From positions 521,047 through 585,046 of the forward strand of contig CACRSC010000011.1 of assembly GCA_902651635.1 (NCBI GenBank): a stretch of 64,000 bases of DNA, given 5' to 3'. This stretch comes from Mastigamoeba balamuthi. Its lineage: Eukaryota > Evosea > Mastigamoebida > Mastigamoebidae. The notes beneath the pieces were generated by a model that did not search any database, was not told the DNA's origin, and worked only from the letters and a program-made list of their open reading frames with translations. Positions 33,174 to 45,200 of this stretch are shown piece by piece. Position 1 is the first letter of the stretch. Each line of letters opens with the position of its first letter. Position numbers and translations under genes: made by a program.

Positions 33174-34390
33174 ACGGCGGCGGCGGCGGCAGCAGGGCCA
33201 GCGTAGTTAAGGTGGCCACTGCTGTTCTCCGGGGCGGCAGGGACGGGCGGCGAGGGCGTGGGCACGGCGACGGGCGTGGGGGCCACCGACGAGCACGACG
33301 ACTGCGGCGACGCCGCCTGCGCCTTGTGCGAGCGCTTGGACCGCTGCGCGGCGCCCAGGTACGCGATGCCCGCGGCCAGCCGCTCGCGCAGCGGCGCCAG
33401 CTCCGCGGGGTCGACCCCGCACTGCGCGCTGGCGGCGAACTTCTCGACCTGCTCGAGCGCCGCCGCGAGCTGCCGCGACAGCGTGGGCACCGCGCTCGGC
33501 GCCTGCGACGCCCGGCCGTCAAAGTGCGCCCACGGCGCCTCGAACGCCCCGTGGGCCTCGGCCGCGCACTGGCAGCACAGCACCACGCGCACCGGCACGC
33601 TCCGCACGGCCCCCGTCCCCGCTACTCGCACGCTGGCCGCGCGGCCGCCGCCCTCGAGCCCCACGAGCTCCAGAGGCGGCGGAGGCGACGACGACGACGA
33701 GGGCCACGAGGCGACGATCGCGACGAGCGGGAAGGCCGCGTGGTGCGTGGCGGCCGAGGTGCGGACCTCGTCGGCGGCGCGGGAGCAGCGCTCGGTGGCG
33801 GCGCTCGTGTGCTTGAAGGCGCGGATGGCGCTGAGGGCGACGACGCGCTGCGACGAGGGCTCCAGGCGGCCGGACCGCTCGTACTGGCCCAGCAGCTGCG
33901 CGTTCTCGGGCGTCAGCGACGACCGGTCGAACAGGCACCGCTCGAGCAGCGACCGCCTGATCGTCCCGCCCGTCGTCTCGATCGCCAGCGCTTTCTGCGC
34001 GCAGGTCGGGTGAGATGGGAATTGGGATTTGGGTGCGATATCTCTCAGGGGATATTTTCGGAAATATCTCAGAGAAATGGGGGCCGTTTAGGTTACCGGT
34101 TTGGGTGGACGCGGCGGCGGTGGAGGTGGAGGAGGAGGAGGAGATGTAGGCGGGTCTTGTCTTGGCACGGGCGTATTTACAGCAGAGGGGGGCGAATCCC
34201 CGGGGGCGGCCGGGCCGTCGCCGCCGCCGCCGGCGCGCGACAGCACTCGCGCGAGCCAGTCGGCGGGTATCCGCCTGCGGAACGACTTGGCAGGCGGGGC
34301 GGCGAGCTCCGGCAGCGGGCCCGAGGGGCAGCAACGGTCGGCGGCGGGCTGCGCATGCGTGTGGGGCGGCGTGGACGCGGAGGGATCCAT
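33174..34390 (-). CDS. Unrecognised protein, 3' end lost at the assembly join
   Basis: Exon 1 (34097-34390) starts MDPSASTPP and includes SFRRRIPADWLARVLSRAG and a proline run. Exon 2 starts at 33994. The 102 nt intron has donor GTAACC and acceptor GCGCGCAG and joins in phase 0 (PPKP|KALAIETTGGTI). Exon 2 continues with helices rich in Leu/Arg/Glu (RRSLLERCLFDRSSLTPENA, QRVVALSAIRAFKHTSAATE), a Ser/Pro linker, a Cys pair and another helical region, then runs into the N at 33173. No domain is recognised. The minus frame is open for over 800 nt, while the opposite frame is low complexity. Confidence 0.6.
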
Positions 34391-34760
34391 AGCGAGCTCA
34401 GCAGAACGCGAGCGGGGACGTCGTGCAGAGCGCGTCCTCGTACATTCTACCGAACTGCGAGCGCATGGTGCAGCAGGGGGGTAGGGGCGGCCGATGTGCC
34501 TGGGGGTGGTGGGTTGCTGGGAGGAAGGGGGGGTGGGGGTGGTAGTCGAAATCAATTTCGAATTTATGTGAAAGAGAAGGAGAAGAGAGTGGGGCCGCTG
34601 CCGGCGCGGGCGAGATTTTTTCCTGCTGTGTCACTCACGTGCTTTGGCGACTGACGTAACCGGAAGATATATTTATCCACGGGGTTGTGTTCATTTAACA
34701 CGGATTTGTGGAAATTTCTCGGTACAGAGATGCACAATGCCGAACAAATATGGAACTCGG
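34391..34760. other. Intergenic between two minus-strand genes
   Basis: G-rich on the plus strand, with a small open segment on the minus strand (MRSQFGRMYEDALC...) ending at 34398. No supported gene. Confidence 0.4.
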
Positions 34761-35975
34761 TCACAAAAAGTAGTCGGGCGTCTTGGCCGTCTGCATCGGC
34801 TTCTCTTGCTATGAGATCACATCGGCCGGTGAGCGTCAAGAAGGCAGCGCGGGAGGATCCATACATTGGGCGCTGCCTGGAACACCTTGAACTTCTTCTG
34901 CATGAACTCGTCGATCTCGAGTATCGCTGCGCTGTTCCCACATCGGTAACTGTAGTTGGGCGCCGACCACACGGTCACCAGTGTCTCCCCGAACATCCAC
35001 CTGCCAACACGCATGTGTCGTCAGCGGTCCGGACCGAATTACCGTCGGTTCCGCAAGCGATCACCTGTAGCCCTCGTGGACGAGCTGGTGGGACCTGCAG
35101 ATGAGCTCCGTCCTGTTGACGTGGTGCCAGCGCCGCACCGCGTCCTCGCCGAACAGCCACCCGGCGCCCCGCTGGTTCTCGGCCCAGCCCTGGACGCCCT
35201 CCTCGGGGTCGCCCCAGAGCAGGTCGCACATGACGCCGTCGTGGGGGACCTCCTGCCGCCTGTCGAGCGCCCGGATGTGGTCCATCGTCGGGGCGCTGGG
35301 GCTGATGCCGCCGTGCACGCAGAACACAGAGCCGTCGGCGACGGCGCTGAGCGGGAGGTAGTCGAACGTCTCGGTCACCTGCTGCCAGACCTCGACGCCG
35401 CCGTACTTGGCCACGCACTCCTCGTAGAACCCGTAGACCTGCGTGATCTGCCTGCTCTCGTGGTTGCCGCGCAGCAGAAACACCCTGTCCTTGAATCCCA
35501 CCTGTGCGCGTGTTCCCGCGAACACGATCACGTGTTCCGAGCGCCAGTGCGGACCCGCAGCCACGAGGCCACCGCCGGTCAGCAACACAGGGGGGGTGCT
35601 GACAAGCGCACCTTGAAGCACAGGAGCAGCAGGAATGTCTCGAGCGACTTGTAGCCGCGGTCCACGAAGTCGCCTAGGAACACAAACCGCGACCGCGACT
35701 CCATGTCTGGCCTGCCCGCGCACCGCAGCAGCTCCTTGAGGTCGGCGAACTGCCCGTGGATGTCGCCACAGACCTAGGTGCGGTAGGCCTCGGTCACTGC
35801 ACTGCATCACTGGAGGGGGAGGGGGGCCGTGGCTCCTCACTGTGACCGGGAGCTCAATTCGGCACACGTTCGATTCCTCCGCGAAAATCTCGCGGGCGCG
35901 GTGGCACAGGGCGGTGACCTCGGACTCGGTGGGCAGGCCGTCGGCCATCAGCTTCTCTATGAGGCGGTCCACCAT
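34761..35975 (-). CDS. PP2A/PP4/PP6-type serine/threonine phosphatase catalytic subunit
   Basis: Five exons (35841-35975, 35612-35773, 35065-35501, 34865-35000, 34761-34790) sum to exactly 300 codons, 299 residues, against about 305-309 for the family. All metal and catalytic motifs are present: [31 protein letters not shown], the [11 protein letters not shown] loop and [12 protein letters not shown]. The N-terminus ([21 protein letters not shown]) is closest to PP4 and the C-terminal half ([17 protein letters not shown]) to PP6, so I do not assign a subtype. The last exon is only 30 nt and encodes TAKTPDYFL, the carboxy-methylated tail that governs regulatory-subunit binding. Reading straight on without that 74 nt intron gives a false tail. 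Confidence 0.93.
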
Positions 35976-36104
35976 GGTGGACGCAGGACGGAATGCGGAA
36001 GAGAGAGGGCTATCCGAACTTTACTAGAACTCAGAAATCTCGAGAGATCTCAGCACGGAAACCCCCGCCGTATCTGCTTCGTGCCAACGCAACTGTTGTA
36101 TCTC

Positions 36105-39100
36105 TCAAGCCGGCCTCCAGTACACGATGGCCAGAGGAAGAGTCTGCTGCTCTTGCGTGACGATCTCGTCGAACTCGATCTCGCCGGGGGGCGATGCCTG
36201 GAAGCGCCACTTGGACGAGACCCCGACGAAGTGCGCGTCAAACGAAGGCTTCAGCGCCTTATCGTTCCTCCTCTCGAGCGCATCCCTCAGCGGCTCTTTG
36301 TTCCCTCTGACATACTGCGGAAAGTGAGCAGGGCAGCCAAGCGGTGGGGGGCTGGCTGGGCCACGCACTTCGTCGACGACGGGCTTCGGGATGGGCGCTG
36401 CGCAGTGGAAGGCGCTCACGGAGTACGGGGCGTTCAGCTCCGGGTACGAGTAGTCGTGCTTGCGCGTTATCGGGTAGGCAAGCCCCACCACAACAGCGGC
36501 CAGCACGACCGCATACTCCCCTTGCTCAGTTTTCTTCACCGTCTCGTTGCTCCACTTCCCGCAGGAGTAGGGGACTGCGTAACTTGCCTAAGACACCCGT
36601 CAGAACTGACCAAACTGCATGCGAAGTACCTGCGGCGTCAAATACACGCCGCCCCCGAAGTACCCGCCGTCGGTGGACCGGATGTTGGCGAACCCCTTCT
36701 GGCAGATCGACTCGGCCTTCTCCGGGGAGCAGCCGTGCCACGCAAAGACGAAGTTGGCCTTCTTGTACAGATCCTGGGGCTCGAACAGCTGGCGCAGCCG
36801 CTGGAGGACGGCGGTCTGGTCCGGGTCCTTGCTCGCGAAGTGGAACATCTTGGAGGCGTCCTTGCCACGTCTGCGCTCGATTATATCGGCCCGCACGACG
36901 AACTGCTGCTCCAGAATGTCGTTTTCCCATACGACGATGCGCTTGATGGCCGCCCTGAGGAGCTGCGGCGCAGACCCTGCACTGTTGAAGCGGCCCTGAA
37001 TCGCCTCCCAGAGCGGGCTGCCCGGAGGCACGCTCGCGGTGCGGCCTGAGTCGTTGGGAAGCCAGACGAGAGGCTGCAAGCCCCACCGCAGAAGACCGTG
37101 TACGATATCTGTCGGAGCCTTCTTCTTCTTGCACAGGGCAGTCGTCGAGACAGGCGGAAGAAGCGACTGCATCTGGGGGACAGCAGGAGTCAACTGGCGG
37201 CAACGACAGCTCTGCACAGTGCACGAGCACGTCCCCGGCAGGAAGAACTGCTGCGAGAGACTGTGGCCCGCGTGATGGAGGCCAATGCAGGCCGCACAGA
37301 ACCACTCGCGTGAATTGTCGCGTGAACAGGTGAAACACCTGCAGAAATACTGGCAGCGGGAGCACTCGGGGCAGTACAGCAACTCGGCTGCCTCGCACTT
37401 CTGAGGGCAGCGCTGTGTCATCTGCAGCGTGCACGTGCTGCTACTCGCGCCCTGCCTGATCTCCTCGCTCACGTTGCGCGACAACACGTCCATGCACTCG
37501 AGAAACACGTTCTCGTAGGTTGGGTGCTCCTGATTCATTAGAACCTCGAGGGCGCTCAGCTTCGACGCTATGTACTGCTGGACCTTAGGAGCGCACTGAC
37601 AGCACGACAGAGCTTCGAGGGCCCTGCAAGCCGCCGAGAAGAGCGCCGAATCACTGTGAAAGTTCTCCACCGCGTCAAAGATAACCTGAGCAACCTGAAT
37701 GTCCGACATAAATGTACTCGACGCCGGTGCGGACATAAACATCGCCGTGAACAACCTTTCCAGAACGGTGGGGTACAGTGCGTTCCACTTGGCTGCCAGA
37801 CAGAGACCGCGGGGTCCGTTCTCCTTGACAAACATCTCCCGAGCGTCTGGCAGCACGGAACACAGAACATCCGCAGCATCCCTGACGACGCCTGGCCTCC
37901 TGGTGTTGTCGAGCAGACAGGACACCAGAGCGCTGATGGCCTTCTGCGATACGAAAAGGGCACGCGCCCGAGGGTCCCGTATCACCTGCTGAACAGCAGA
38001 CAGCCCGATGTCCCATGCCTCCGGCAGGCGAACCAGTTGATCAGAGGCAAACGCGCTGGAGAGAATAGTCAGCCCCTTGCACGAGCACTCGAACAGCCCT
38101 TCTGGCCTGTCGCGCAGCGCACTCAGGGCGGCCACTATCCTGTCACCATCGTGGCCGCGCGTAGAGAACCGCTCGACAACATCTACTGCCCCTTGGCACC
38201 CGGTTTGTTGGGGCTCCACAGGAACCGGCGGTGGTGGAGACGCAGGCGGCGGAGGTGATGCAGGCGGCGTAGGCAGGGCGAGCGCCTGAGAGTGTGCCTT
38301 GCAGCACCCCAGGTAGAACCCGCCAGTCGGGTTGCAAGCGCACGGATTATGGCACTTGGGGAAGTGGAAGGGGTAATTGGGCGGGGGGAAGGGGCACGTG
38401 GGCGACCCCTGCTGCGCGTGCTTGAAGCAGCAGAACTCGTAGAGCTCCCCGCTCCGCTTTCTCTCGTAAACAGGATGGCCGCACAACCTGCACACGCCCG
38501 GCGTCGCTTGGAAGCAATGCGGCCCAAGCTGCCTATGCGACTCTGCCTCCGCCTCTGCCTGCGGCTGAGGCTGAGGCTGAGGCTGGGGCTGGGGCTGAGG
38601 CTGGGGCTGAGGCTTGGGCTGGGACTTGGACTGGAGCTGGGGCTGGGGCTGGGGCTGCGACAGTTGCCGCTGCATTGCGACGAACTGGTCCGCGTGCGCC
38701 CGGGAGCAGAAGTCGTACACCCGGCCTTTTCGCGTCGCACGAGACCCCTGCTGCGCACCCCCTCAGCTTGCACTGCACAAGGCCAGCGCCCCACCAGTCA
38801 GCCACCCCCTCGGCCCGCAGCCCCCCGGAGGGTACCTTGTGGGCGCTGGCGGCCTTGTGCTGCTGCGAGCAGTAGTTGTCGTACACGGGCGAGCTCGGGC
38901 GGCGGCATCCCACCAGCATGCACTGCGGGGGCTGGGCGGTCAGGCCGAGGGTCTGGTGAGCTGGATCGGGTACGGCGTGCTTGAAGCAGAAGCCCTTGTT
39001 GCCGGCGATGTCGGCAATCGACGGCGCGCCGCACACGCAGAGCGGGTACTGCGTCGAGATCAGCAGACAGGCGGAGAGCAAAAATACGGCGCGGAACACA

Positions 39101-39191
39101 GAGCGAGCGAGCGCCAGGAGGGAGTTCGAGGGTGAGAGACACGCGAGGGGTTGGAGGGGAGGGAGAGGAGCCGCACAGACGGCTCGGCCAT
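36105..39191 (-). CDS. PARP-like ADP-ribosyltransferase with Cys-rich repeats and an ARM-like region
   Basis: The probable start is ATG 39191 (MAEPSVRLLS). The N-terminal part has about five Cys/His motifs of the form C..(x)C..P....(Y)(D/E)FC...H (for example LVGCRRPSSPVYDNYCSQQH, VCRLCGHPVYERKRSGELYE followed by FCCFKHA). A Gln-Pro repeat follows, then an armadillo-like helical region, a Cys-rich zinc module (CPECSRCQYFCRCFTC, FCAACIGLHHAGH), and the catalytic domain: FVFAWHGCSPEKAESICQKG, GGYFGGGVYLT, then exons ending IVTQEQQTLPLAIVYW. Last introns: 36597-36627 and 36319-36370 approximately. It should transfer ADP-ribose from NAD; mono versus poly activity is not decidable. Near 38720 the third Cys motif changes frame (CKLRGC... 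versus VYDFCSRAH), so either an indel or an unseen splice lies there. Confidence 0.8.
38562..38657 (-). repeat. Imperfect hexamer repeat coding for Gln-Pro/Ala-Glu
   Basis: Plus-strand units GGCTGG and GGCTGA run for about 96 nt within the PARP-like gene, giving a (Q-P)n and (A-E)n stretch between its Cys motifs. Length variation is likely. Confidence 0.8.
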
Positions 39192-39362
39192 CGAGGAGGT
39201 GGCTGATTCTGGGGTCACACGCAAATCTTGAAATAAGAAACTGAAAAATATCTGTCATACCAGAATCTACGTGAACGTACACTCTGAGGTCCTTAAATGT
39301 TTCTTTTGTTATTTCATACGTAAGGAAAGCGATGTCGCTCGGCACGAGTCTAAGCGGCGGAC

Positions 39363-40956
39363 TCATGCACTGGTGACGCCAACGAGACAGATGAAGGTAG
39401 CCCACCACATCCTGAGGTGGATCCCCTCTGCCGAGGACACGACGGAGGACGAGGGCGCAGTGGCAGGGGTCGTGGAGGAGGCATCATGAGGGGGAGGGAC
39501 AATGGCGGAGGAAGAGGAGGAGCTTGCCGGCACCGGATCAAGATCCGAGCCGCATCCGGCGCTAGACCACACGGTTATGGTGTCGGTGCAGTTGCCCTGC
39601 AGCACGTCGCCGATCCACGCACGTTTGGCGATTGAGCTGCAACGGACAGCGACGGCGACAGTGCGGGTCTGACCTTCCTCGCAGACCTCTCCGTCCGAGT
39701 AGGTCAGAACAACTCCCTGGGACACATCGCCTGTGCGAGCTTGAGTCCACGGGCGATGTGGGGAAAGGGAGCGTATGAGGTAGAGGCCGAACCGTTCGTG
39801 CTGATGGTCTGAGTCTTGGGATGGCCACAGTCGTGCAATTTGTACAGGGAGTCCATCTCGCACACTACGCTGCCGGGGCATTTGGTCGTAGACCCGCCGA
39901 GGTTCACGAAGAACGTGCTCGCGGTCTCAGTCGCAGAGAACCTCATGTCGACACTGCGTCGTTGAGGGTCAGAAGAAATCAACACAGTGTTGCCATTGTA
40001 ACAGGAGAACAGAAGGGAAGAAGCAAGGGGAAATCAATCGTACCCAGAGTCGCTTGGATGGTTCAGGGAAGACAGGTCGTAGCCCCAGCGCCTGCCTGTC
40101 TGCGGGTCCTTCGCCACAAAGGTGAGCGGCATCTGTAGTATTCAAAAAGTGTGAGTCACTGGGAAGGGAACGAGGCAGGAACACGCACCGTATCATTCTT
40201 GCGGGGCTCTGGCACGACCTCTGTGGCGCACGCGTGCGGCGAGAGCACGTGGTACGTCGTGTCGCAGGCGCCCTCGTGCACCTCGGCGATCCACGATCTG
40301 TCCCTGACGGAGGTGCATCCGACATAAACCGTCGTCGACCTCAGCCGCGCCACCTTCTTCTCGTCGACGCATCCCTCTCCGTGGTCGAACGTCACCTTGA
40401 CGCCGTGCCCCGCCTCGGCGATGTCTGCACCGTTGCTGGGCGTCAGGGAGAACACCCAGAGGCGGGGTGTGGGGCGAATCTGATCACCACTGGGGAAGAT
40501 GTCGAGAGAACTCGTTGCGCCCAGGGAGTGCGTCTTGTTGTGAGGGTCCTGCATGCACACGGCGTCCCCGGGGCATGCGAGCGTCGCCCCACAGAGGTTC
40601 AGGAAGTACCTGGTGGCGTTGGACGCGCCTGCGAGCGCCATCAGGTCCGCCCTGCGTGCATAACGGCATTTCCCCAGAACGAATCAAAGGTCCACAGAGG
40701 CCGTTGTTGTATCAGTGCTGGTCAGTTTGCAGTGCCAGGAGGGTGCCAAACAGGGAACAGGGGCGCACCCATGGCCGTCGGGGTGCGTGAGGGGGCGGAG
40801 GTCGTATGCCCACGTCTTGCCGGTGCTCGGATCAAGAGTCCGGAGGCCGCATGGAACCTGAGAAGGCAGTTAGACCTCAGAACGACGCGGTGGGTTCGTC
40901 GGAGGTACGCTTGAGACAAGCGTGGCACCGAGCAGCAGCAGGGCTACAGGAATCAT
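39363..40956 (-). CDS. GPI-anchored protein with two MRH (mannose-6-phosphate receptor homology) domains
   Basis: Starts MIPVALLLLGATLVSS, a signal peptide on its own exon. Two tandem domains follow the MRH pattern: C-G (or FVA)...G..W.YDL..L, then YFLNLCG or FFVNLGG, a CPG..VC segment, and G(V)..T(F/Y)...G..C.....R...V.V.C....R.WI.(E/D)V..G.C......S..(A/G)C. MRH domains bind mannose-type glycans or other ligands. The tail is Ser/Thr/Pro-rich and ends in a hydrophobic stretch with no basic residues (MWWATFICLVGV), a GPI-attachment signal. Several N-glycosylation sites are present. Introns are about 45-60 nt. In domain 2 the frame shifts near 39740. A 20 nt GT-AG segment there would restore frame but is too short for a normal intron, so an indel is possible. 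Confidence 0.7.
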
Positions 40957-42256
40957 CGCGGCGGTGCTCCCACAGGGCGTATGCTGTGTGAAAGAATGAT
41001 CTCTTCAGTCGAGGGCGCTACACTGTGGTGGGAAGTGTGGGGAACACGAGAAGAATATTCTGAGATTTCCTGCAATGGTTGACGGCAGGACCAGCGGGTG
41101 TGGAATACTAAAGCTCATATTCCCCGGCTCGACGCTGGCTGCCACTCCGTTCTGGGAGACAAGTTCCTTGGGATACGGGAGGCCCACAATGTGGTTGGCG
41201 ACATCGGATAATTGTCATTTCCCCGATTTTGTTTCGTATGCACAGAATGATTCACCAGATATTTTCTCACACAAATCTATCAAAAGTAGTCTTTTCTCGC
41301 TGTGCGTTGGGTTGACCCCCGCGCGCAATCGTGCCGCGGCTACGTCCTGTCCTTGCTCTCCGCGCAACTCTCCGCGACCTCGGTCCGACGACCTCTGCCA
41401 TCCGTCTCGTCCGCCTGTCATGTGCGCACCAACTCATTGCAGCAGCGACACCGCCCCCTCGTCGCTTTTCTCTGACGCGGTTTTTCTCTCTGTGTGTGGT
41501 ACAGGCAACCGTGGTGTGGGTGTCAAACAATCGATCAATGTAGTCTTGTTGGTGGCAGCCGCCGTACTTGTTGTCTCTTGAGAGGAGCGTTTTGAGAGAG
41601 CCGCTGGGCCTGCCGCCGTGCACCCGTCTTGTTGACAGCACGCGTTGGTCCCCCCGTTTTTTATTTCGTCTGCAGCCGACTGGACTGTCGGTTCTTCGGG
41701 GTCGGGACACGTGGGTGTCCTCCAGTCCTCTGTGTGCGTGTGCGTGTGCATCCGTCCCGTCGTGTTTTGTGTCTCGTGTGGCTTCCCGTTTGGCGTTCGT
41801 CCCCTGTCCTCTGTTGCGTTCAGTTGAGCCCCGTTCGCTCCCGCCTTGGTTTTGCGTCCCGTGCTTTGTGTCGTCGTGTTCGTTCCCCTTGGGGGCTCTT
41901 TCCTTCATTCGTGGTACTGTACACGTATGCGTTCAGTTGTGCACCACACCATTCGTGGAAGGTTGTGCGAATCAGGGAAATTCGCGGGGACTTCGCCTCG
42001 CACTGCGCCGGTCGCGCCGTTTCAGCGTGCCGCGGCCTCGTCCACTGCCAACAGTGGCTATTTCTTGTGGCCACCAGGGCCCCGCGGCCCCGCGACAGTA
42101 TGGCAGGCGATATCAGGCTGCATTCTGCCAGATTTCTCGAAAGCTGCTGTTGACGCACAAAGGGAGATTGGCTCGCAGACACCTCACAACTCAAAACAAC
42201 CGGGTGAGGGCGAAGCCTCCTTTTTGCAGAGCCTCCCGCGAAGCACCCACCACCCG
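40957..42256. other. 1.3 kb intergenic region upstream of the CAD gene
   Basis: Open stretches on the plus strand (41568-42415) are T/G/C-rich with Cys, Val and Phe runs and a GT/CG simple-repeat patch near 41724-41750. They show no domain and I treat them as non-coding. The last 100 nt precede the CAD start. Confidence 0.45.
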
Positions 42257-45200
42257 ATGTCCAAGGCCCGTCTCGTGCTCGACGATGGCACCGTCTACGA
42301 GGGCGAGTCCTTCGGCGCGGACCGCAGCGTCTCCGGCGAATGCGTTTTCCAGACTGGTGTGTCCAACGCCCTTGAAACGCCACTGCTCCCTATCCCAGCG
42401 TCCTTTTCCCGCTAACACACTCGACGCGCCCCCTCGGGCCCCCCCGCACAGGCATGGTGGGCTACGTCGAGTCGCTGACGGACCCCTCGTACCGCGGCCA
42501 GATACTCGTGCTGGCCTACCCCCTCGCGGGCAACTACGGCGTGCCCCCGGAGTCCCACTTTGAGTCGTCGCGCATACACGCGGCCGCCCTCGTCGTGCTC
42601 GACTACTCCGAGGCCCACTCGCACTGGCTCGCGCAGTCGTCGCTCGGCGACTGGCTCAAGTCGCAGGGCGTCCCGGCCCTCTGCGCCGTCGACACCCGCG
42701 CGGTCATCAAGAGGATCCGCGACCGCGGTGCGATGCTCGGCAAGGTCCTGATGCCCGCTGCCAAGGTCCCTTTCTCTCCTCTGCCACCCCTGTTCCGATG
42801 ATGAAAACCCAGAAGATTCACGTATCTTCCCCCTCTCTCTCCGATTCCTGCTCTCCTGGCGTCGCCGCAGGACGAGGACGTCGCGTTTGCGGACCCGAAC
42901 CTGAGGAACCTCGTGGCCGAGGTGTCTGTCAGCGCCCCGGAGGTGCACAACGAGGCCGGGGACCTGACGGTGGCCGTCGTGGACTGCGGCATGAAGCGCA
43001 ACCAGCTGCGCTGCCTCGAGTCGCGCGGCGTCCGCGTCCGCGTGCTGCCGTGGAACCACGACTTCCTCGCCGACGACGCCTGGGACGCCCTCTTCCTCAG
43101 CAACGGCCCCGGCAACCCCACGGTCGTCCAGCAGACCATCTGCACGCTGCGCAAGGTCCTCGAGCGCGAGTCCGCGCGCCCCAAGCCCCGCCCCATCTTC
43201 GGCATCTGCCTCGGCAACCAGCTCCTGGCCCTCGCCGCCGGCGCCAGCACCTACAAGCTCAAGTTCGGCAACCGCGGCCAGAACCAGCCCTGCGTCGACT
43301 GCCGCGTACGCACAAAATACACGAACACCGCTGCAAAAAACCCGCTGAAAAACTGTTGAAACAACGCGCAGACGGGGAGGTGCCACCTGACGATGCAGAA
43401 CCACGGGTTCGCGGTGGACGTGAACACGCTGCCGCAGGGGTGGAAGCAGCTGTTCTACAACGCCAACGACGGGACCAACGAGGGCATCGCGCACGAGACG
43501 CTGCCGTTCTTCAGCGTGCAGTTCCACCCCGAGGCGCACGGCGGGCCCAACGAGACGGACTACCTCTTCGACTGCTTCGTGGAGCTCGCGCGCGGGCACC
43601 AGTTCCGCCACCCGCTGGCGCTGCCGTACAAGGCGCCCGAGCGCAAGCGGGTGAGCAAGGTGCTCGTGCTGGGCTCGGGCGGGCTGAGCATCGGGCAGGC
43701 CGGCGAGTTCGACTACAGCGGCTCGCAGGCGATCAAGGCGCTCAAGGAGGAGGGCGTCAAGACGGTGCTCGTCAACCCCAACATCGCGACGGTGCAGACG
43801 TCGCCCGGGCTCGCGGACAAGCTCTACTTCGTGCCCGTGACGGCCGACGAGGTCGCCAAGGTCATCGAGGCCGAGCGCCCCGACGGCCTGCTGCTGCAGT
43901 TTGGCGGCCAGACGGCGCTCAACTGCGGAATCGAGCTGCACAAGCGCGGCGTGCTCGAGCGCTACGGCCTCGCGGTGCTGGGCACCCCCGTCGAGGTCAT
44001 CATCGACACGGAGGACCGCGAGCTCTTTGCCAAGCGCCTGCTCGAGATCAACGAGAAGATCGCGCCGAGCTCCGCCGCGCGCACGCTGCAGGAGGCGCTC
44101 GACGCGGCCGCCCGCATCGGGTACCCCGTCATCGTCCGCGCGGGCTTCGCGCTGGGCGGCCTGGGCTCGGGGTTCGCGTCGGGCCCCGAGCAGCTGGTGC
44201 CGCTGGTGACGCAGGCGCTGGCGGGGTCGGAGCAGGTGCTGATCGAGCGCTCCCTCAAGGGCTGGAAGGAGGTCGAGTACGAGGTCGTCCGCGACGCCTA
44301 CGACAACTGTGTGACCGTCTGCAACATGGAGAACCTCGACCCGCTGGGCATCCACACGGGCGAGTCGATCGTCGTGGCGCCCAGCCAGACGCTCTCGGAC
44401 GCCGACTACCACATGCTGCGCCGCACGGCCCTGCGCGTCGTGCGCCACCTGGGCATCGTCGGCGAGTGCAACATCCAGTACGCGCTGGACCCGTGCTCCG
44501 AGACGTACTACATCATCGAGGTCAACGCGAGGCTCAGCAGGAGCTCGGCGCTGGCCAGCAAGGCGACGGGCTACCCGCTCGCGTTCGTCGCCGCCAAGCT
44601 GGCGCTGGGCCACCCGCTGCCCGAGCTGCGCAACGCCGTGACCAAGGTGACGACGGCCTGCTGGGAGCCCTCGCTCGACTACGTCGTCGTCAAGGTGCCG
44701 CGCTGGGACCTCAAGAAGTTCCAGCGCGTCAGCACGCGCATCGGCACGTCGATGAAGTCGGTCGGCGAGGTCATGTCGATCGGCAGGCGCTTCGAGGAGG
44801 CGCTGCAGAAGGCCCTGCGCATGGTCAACCCCAAGGCGCTGGGCTTCCAGAGCGGCCTCACCACCGTCACCGACGACGAGCTCGCCAACCCCTCGGACAT
44901 GCGCATCTTCGCCGTCGCCGACGCCTTCCGCAGCGGCTACACGATCGAGCGCGTCTGGGAGCTGACGAAGATCGACCGGTGGTTCCTCAGCAAGCTCAAG
45001 AAGATCTCCGACATGGAGACCGCCCTGAGCGCGCTGCCGTCGTACAGCGCCGTTCAGAGGGACATGCTGCTGACGGCCAAGCAGATCGGCTTCTCGGACA
45101 AGTTCGTGGCCAAGTGCACCAACACGACCGAGCTCGTCATCCGCAAGATGTCGCACGACATGGGCGTCCGCCCCTGCGTCAAGCAGATCGACACGGTCGC

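Noticed and set aside
41568-42415. Plus-strand open frame of 331 codons before CAD
   Set aside because: Cys/Arg/Pro/Ser-rich low complexity with simple repeats, no domain, and it overlaps the CAD start in another frame.
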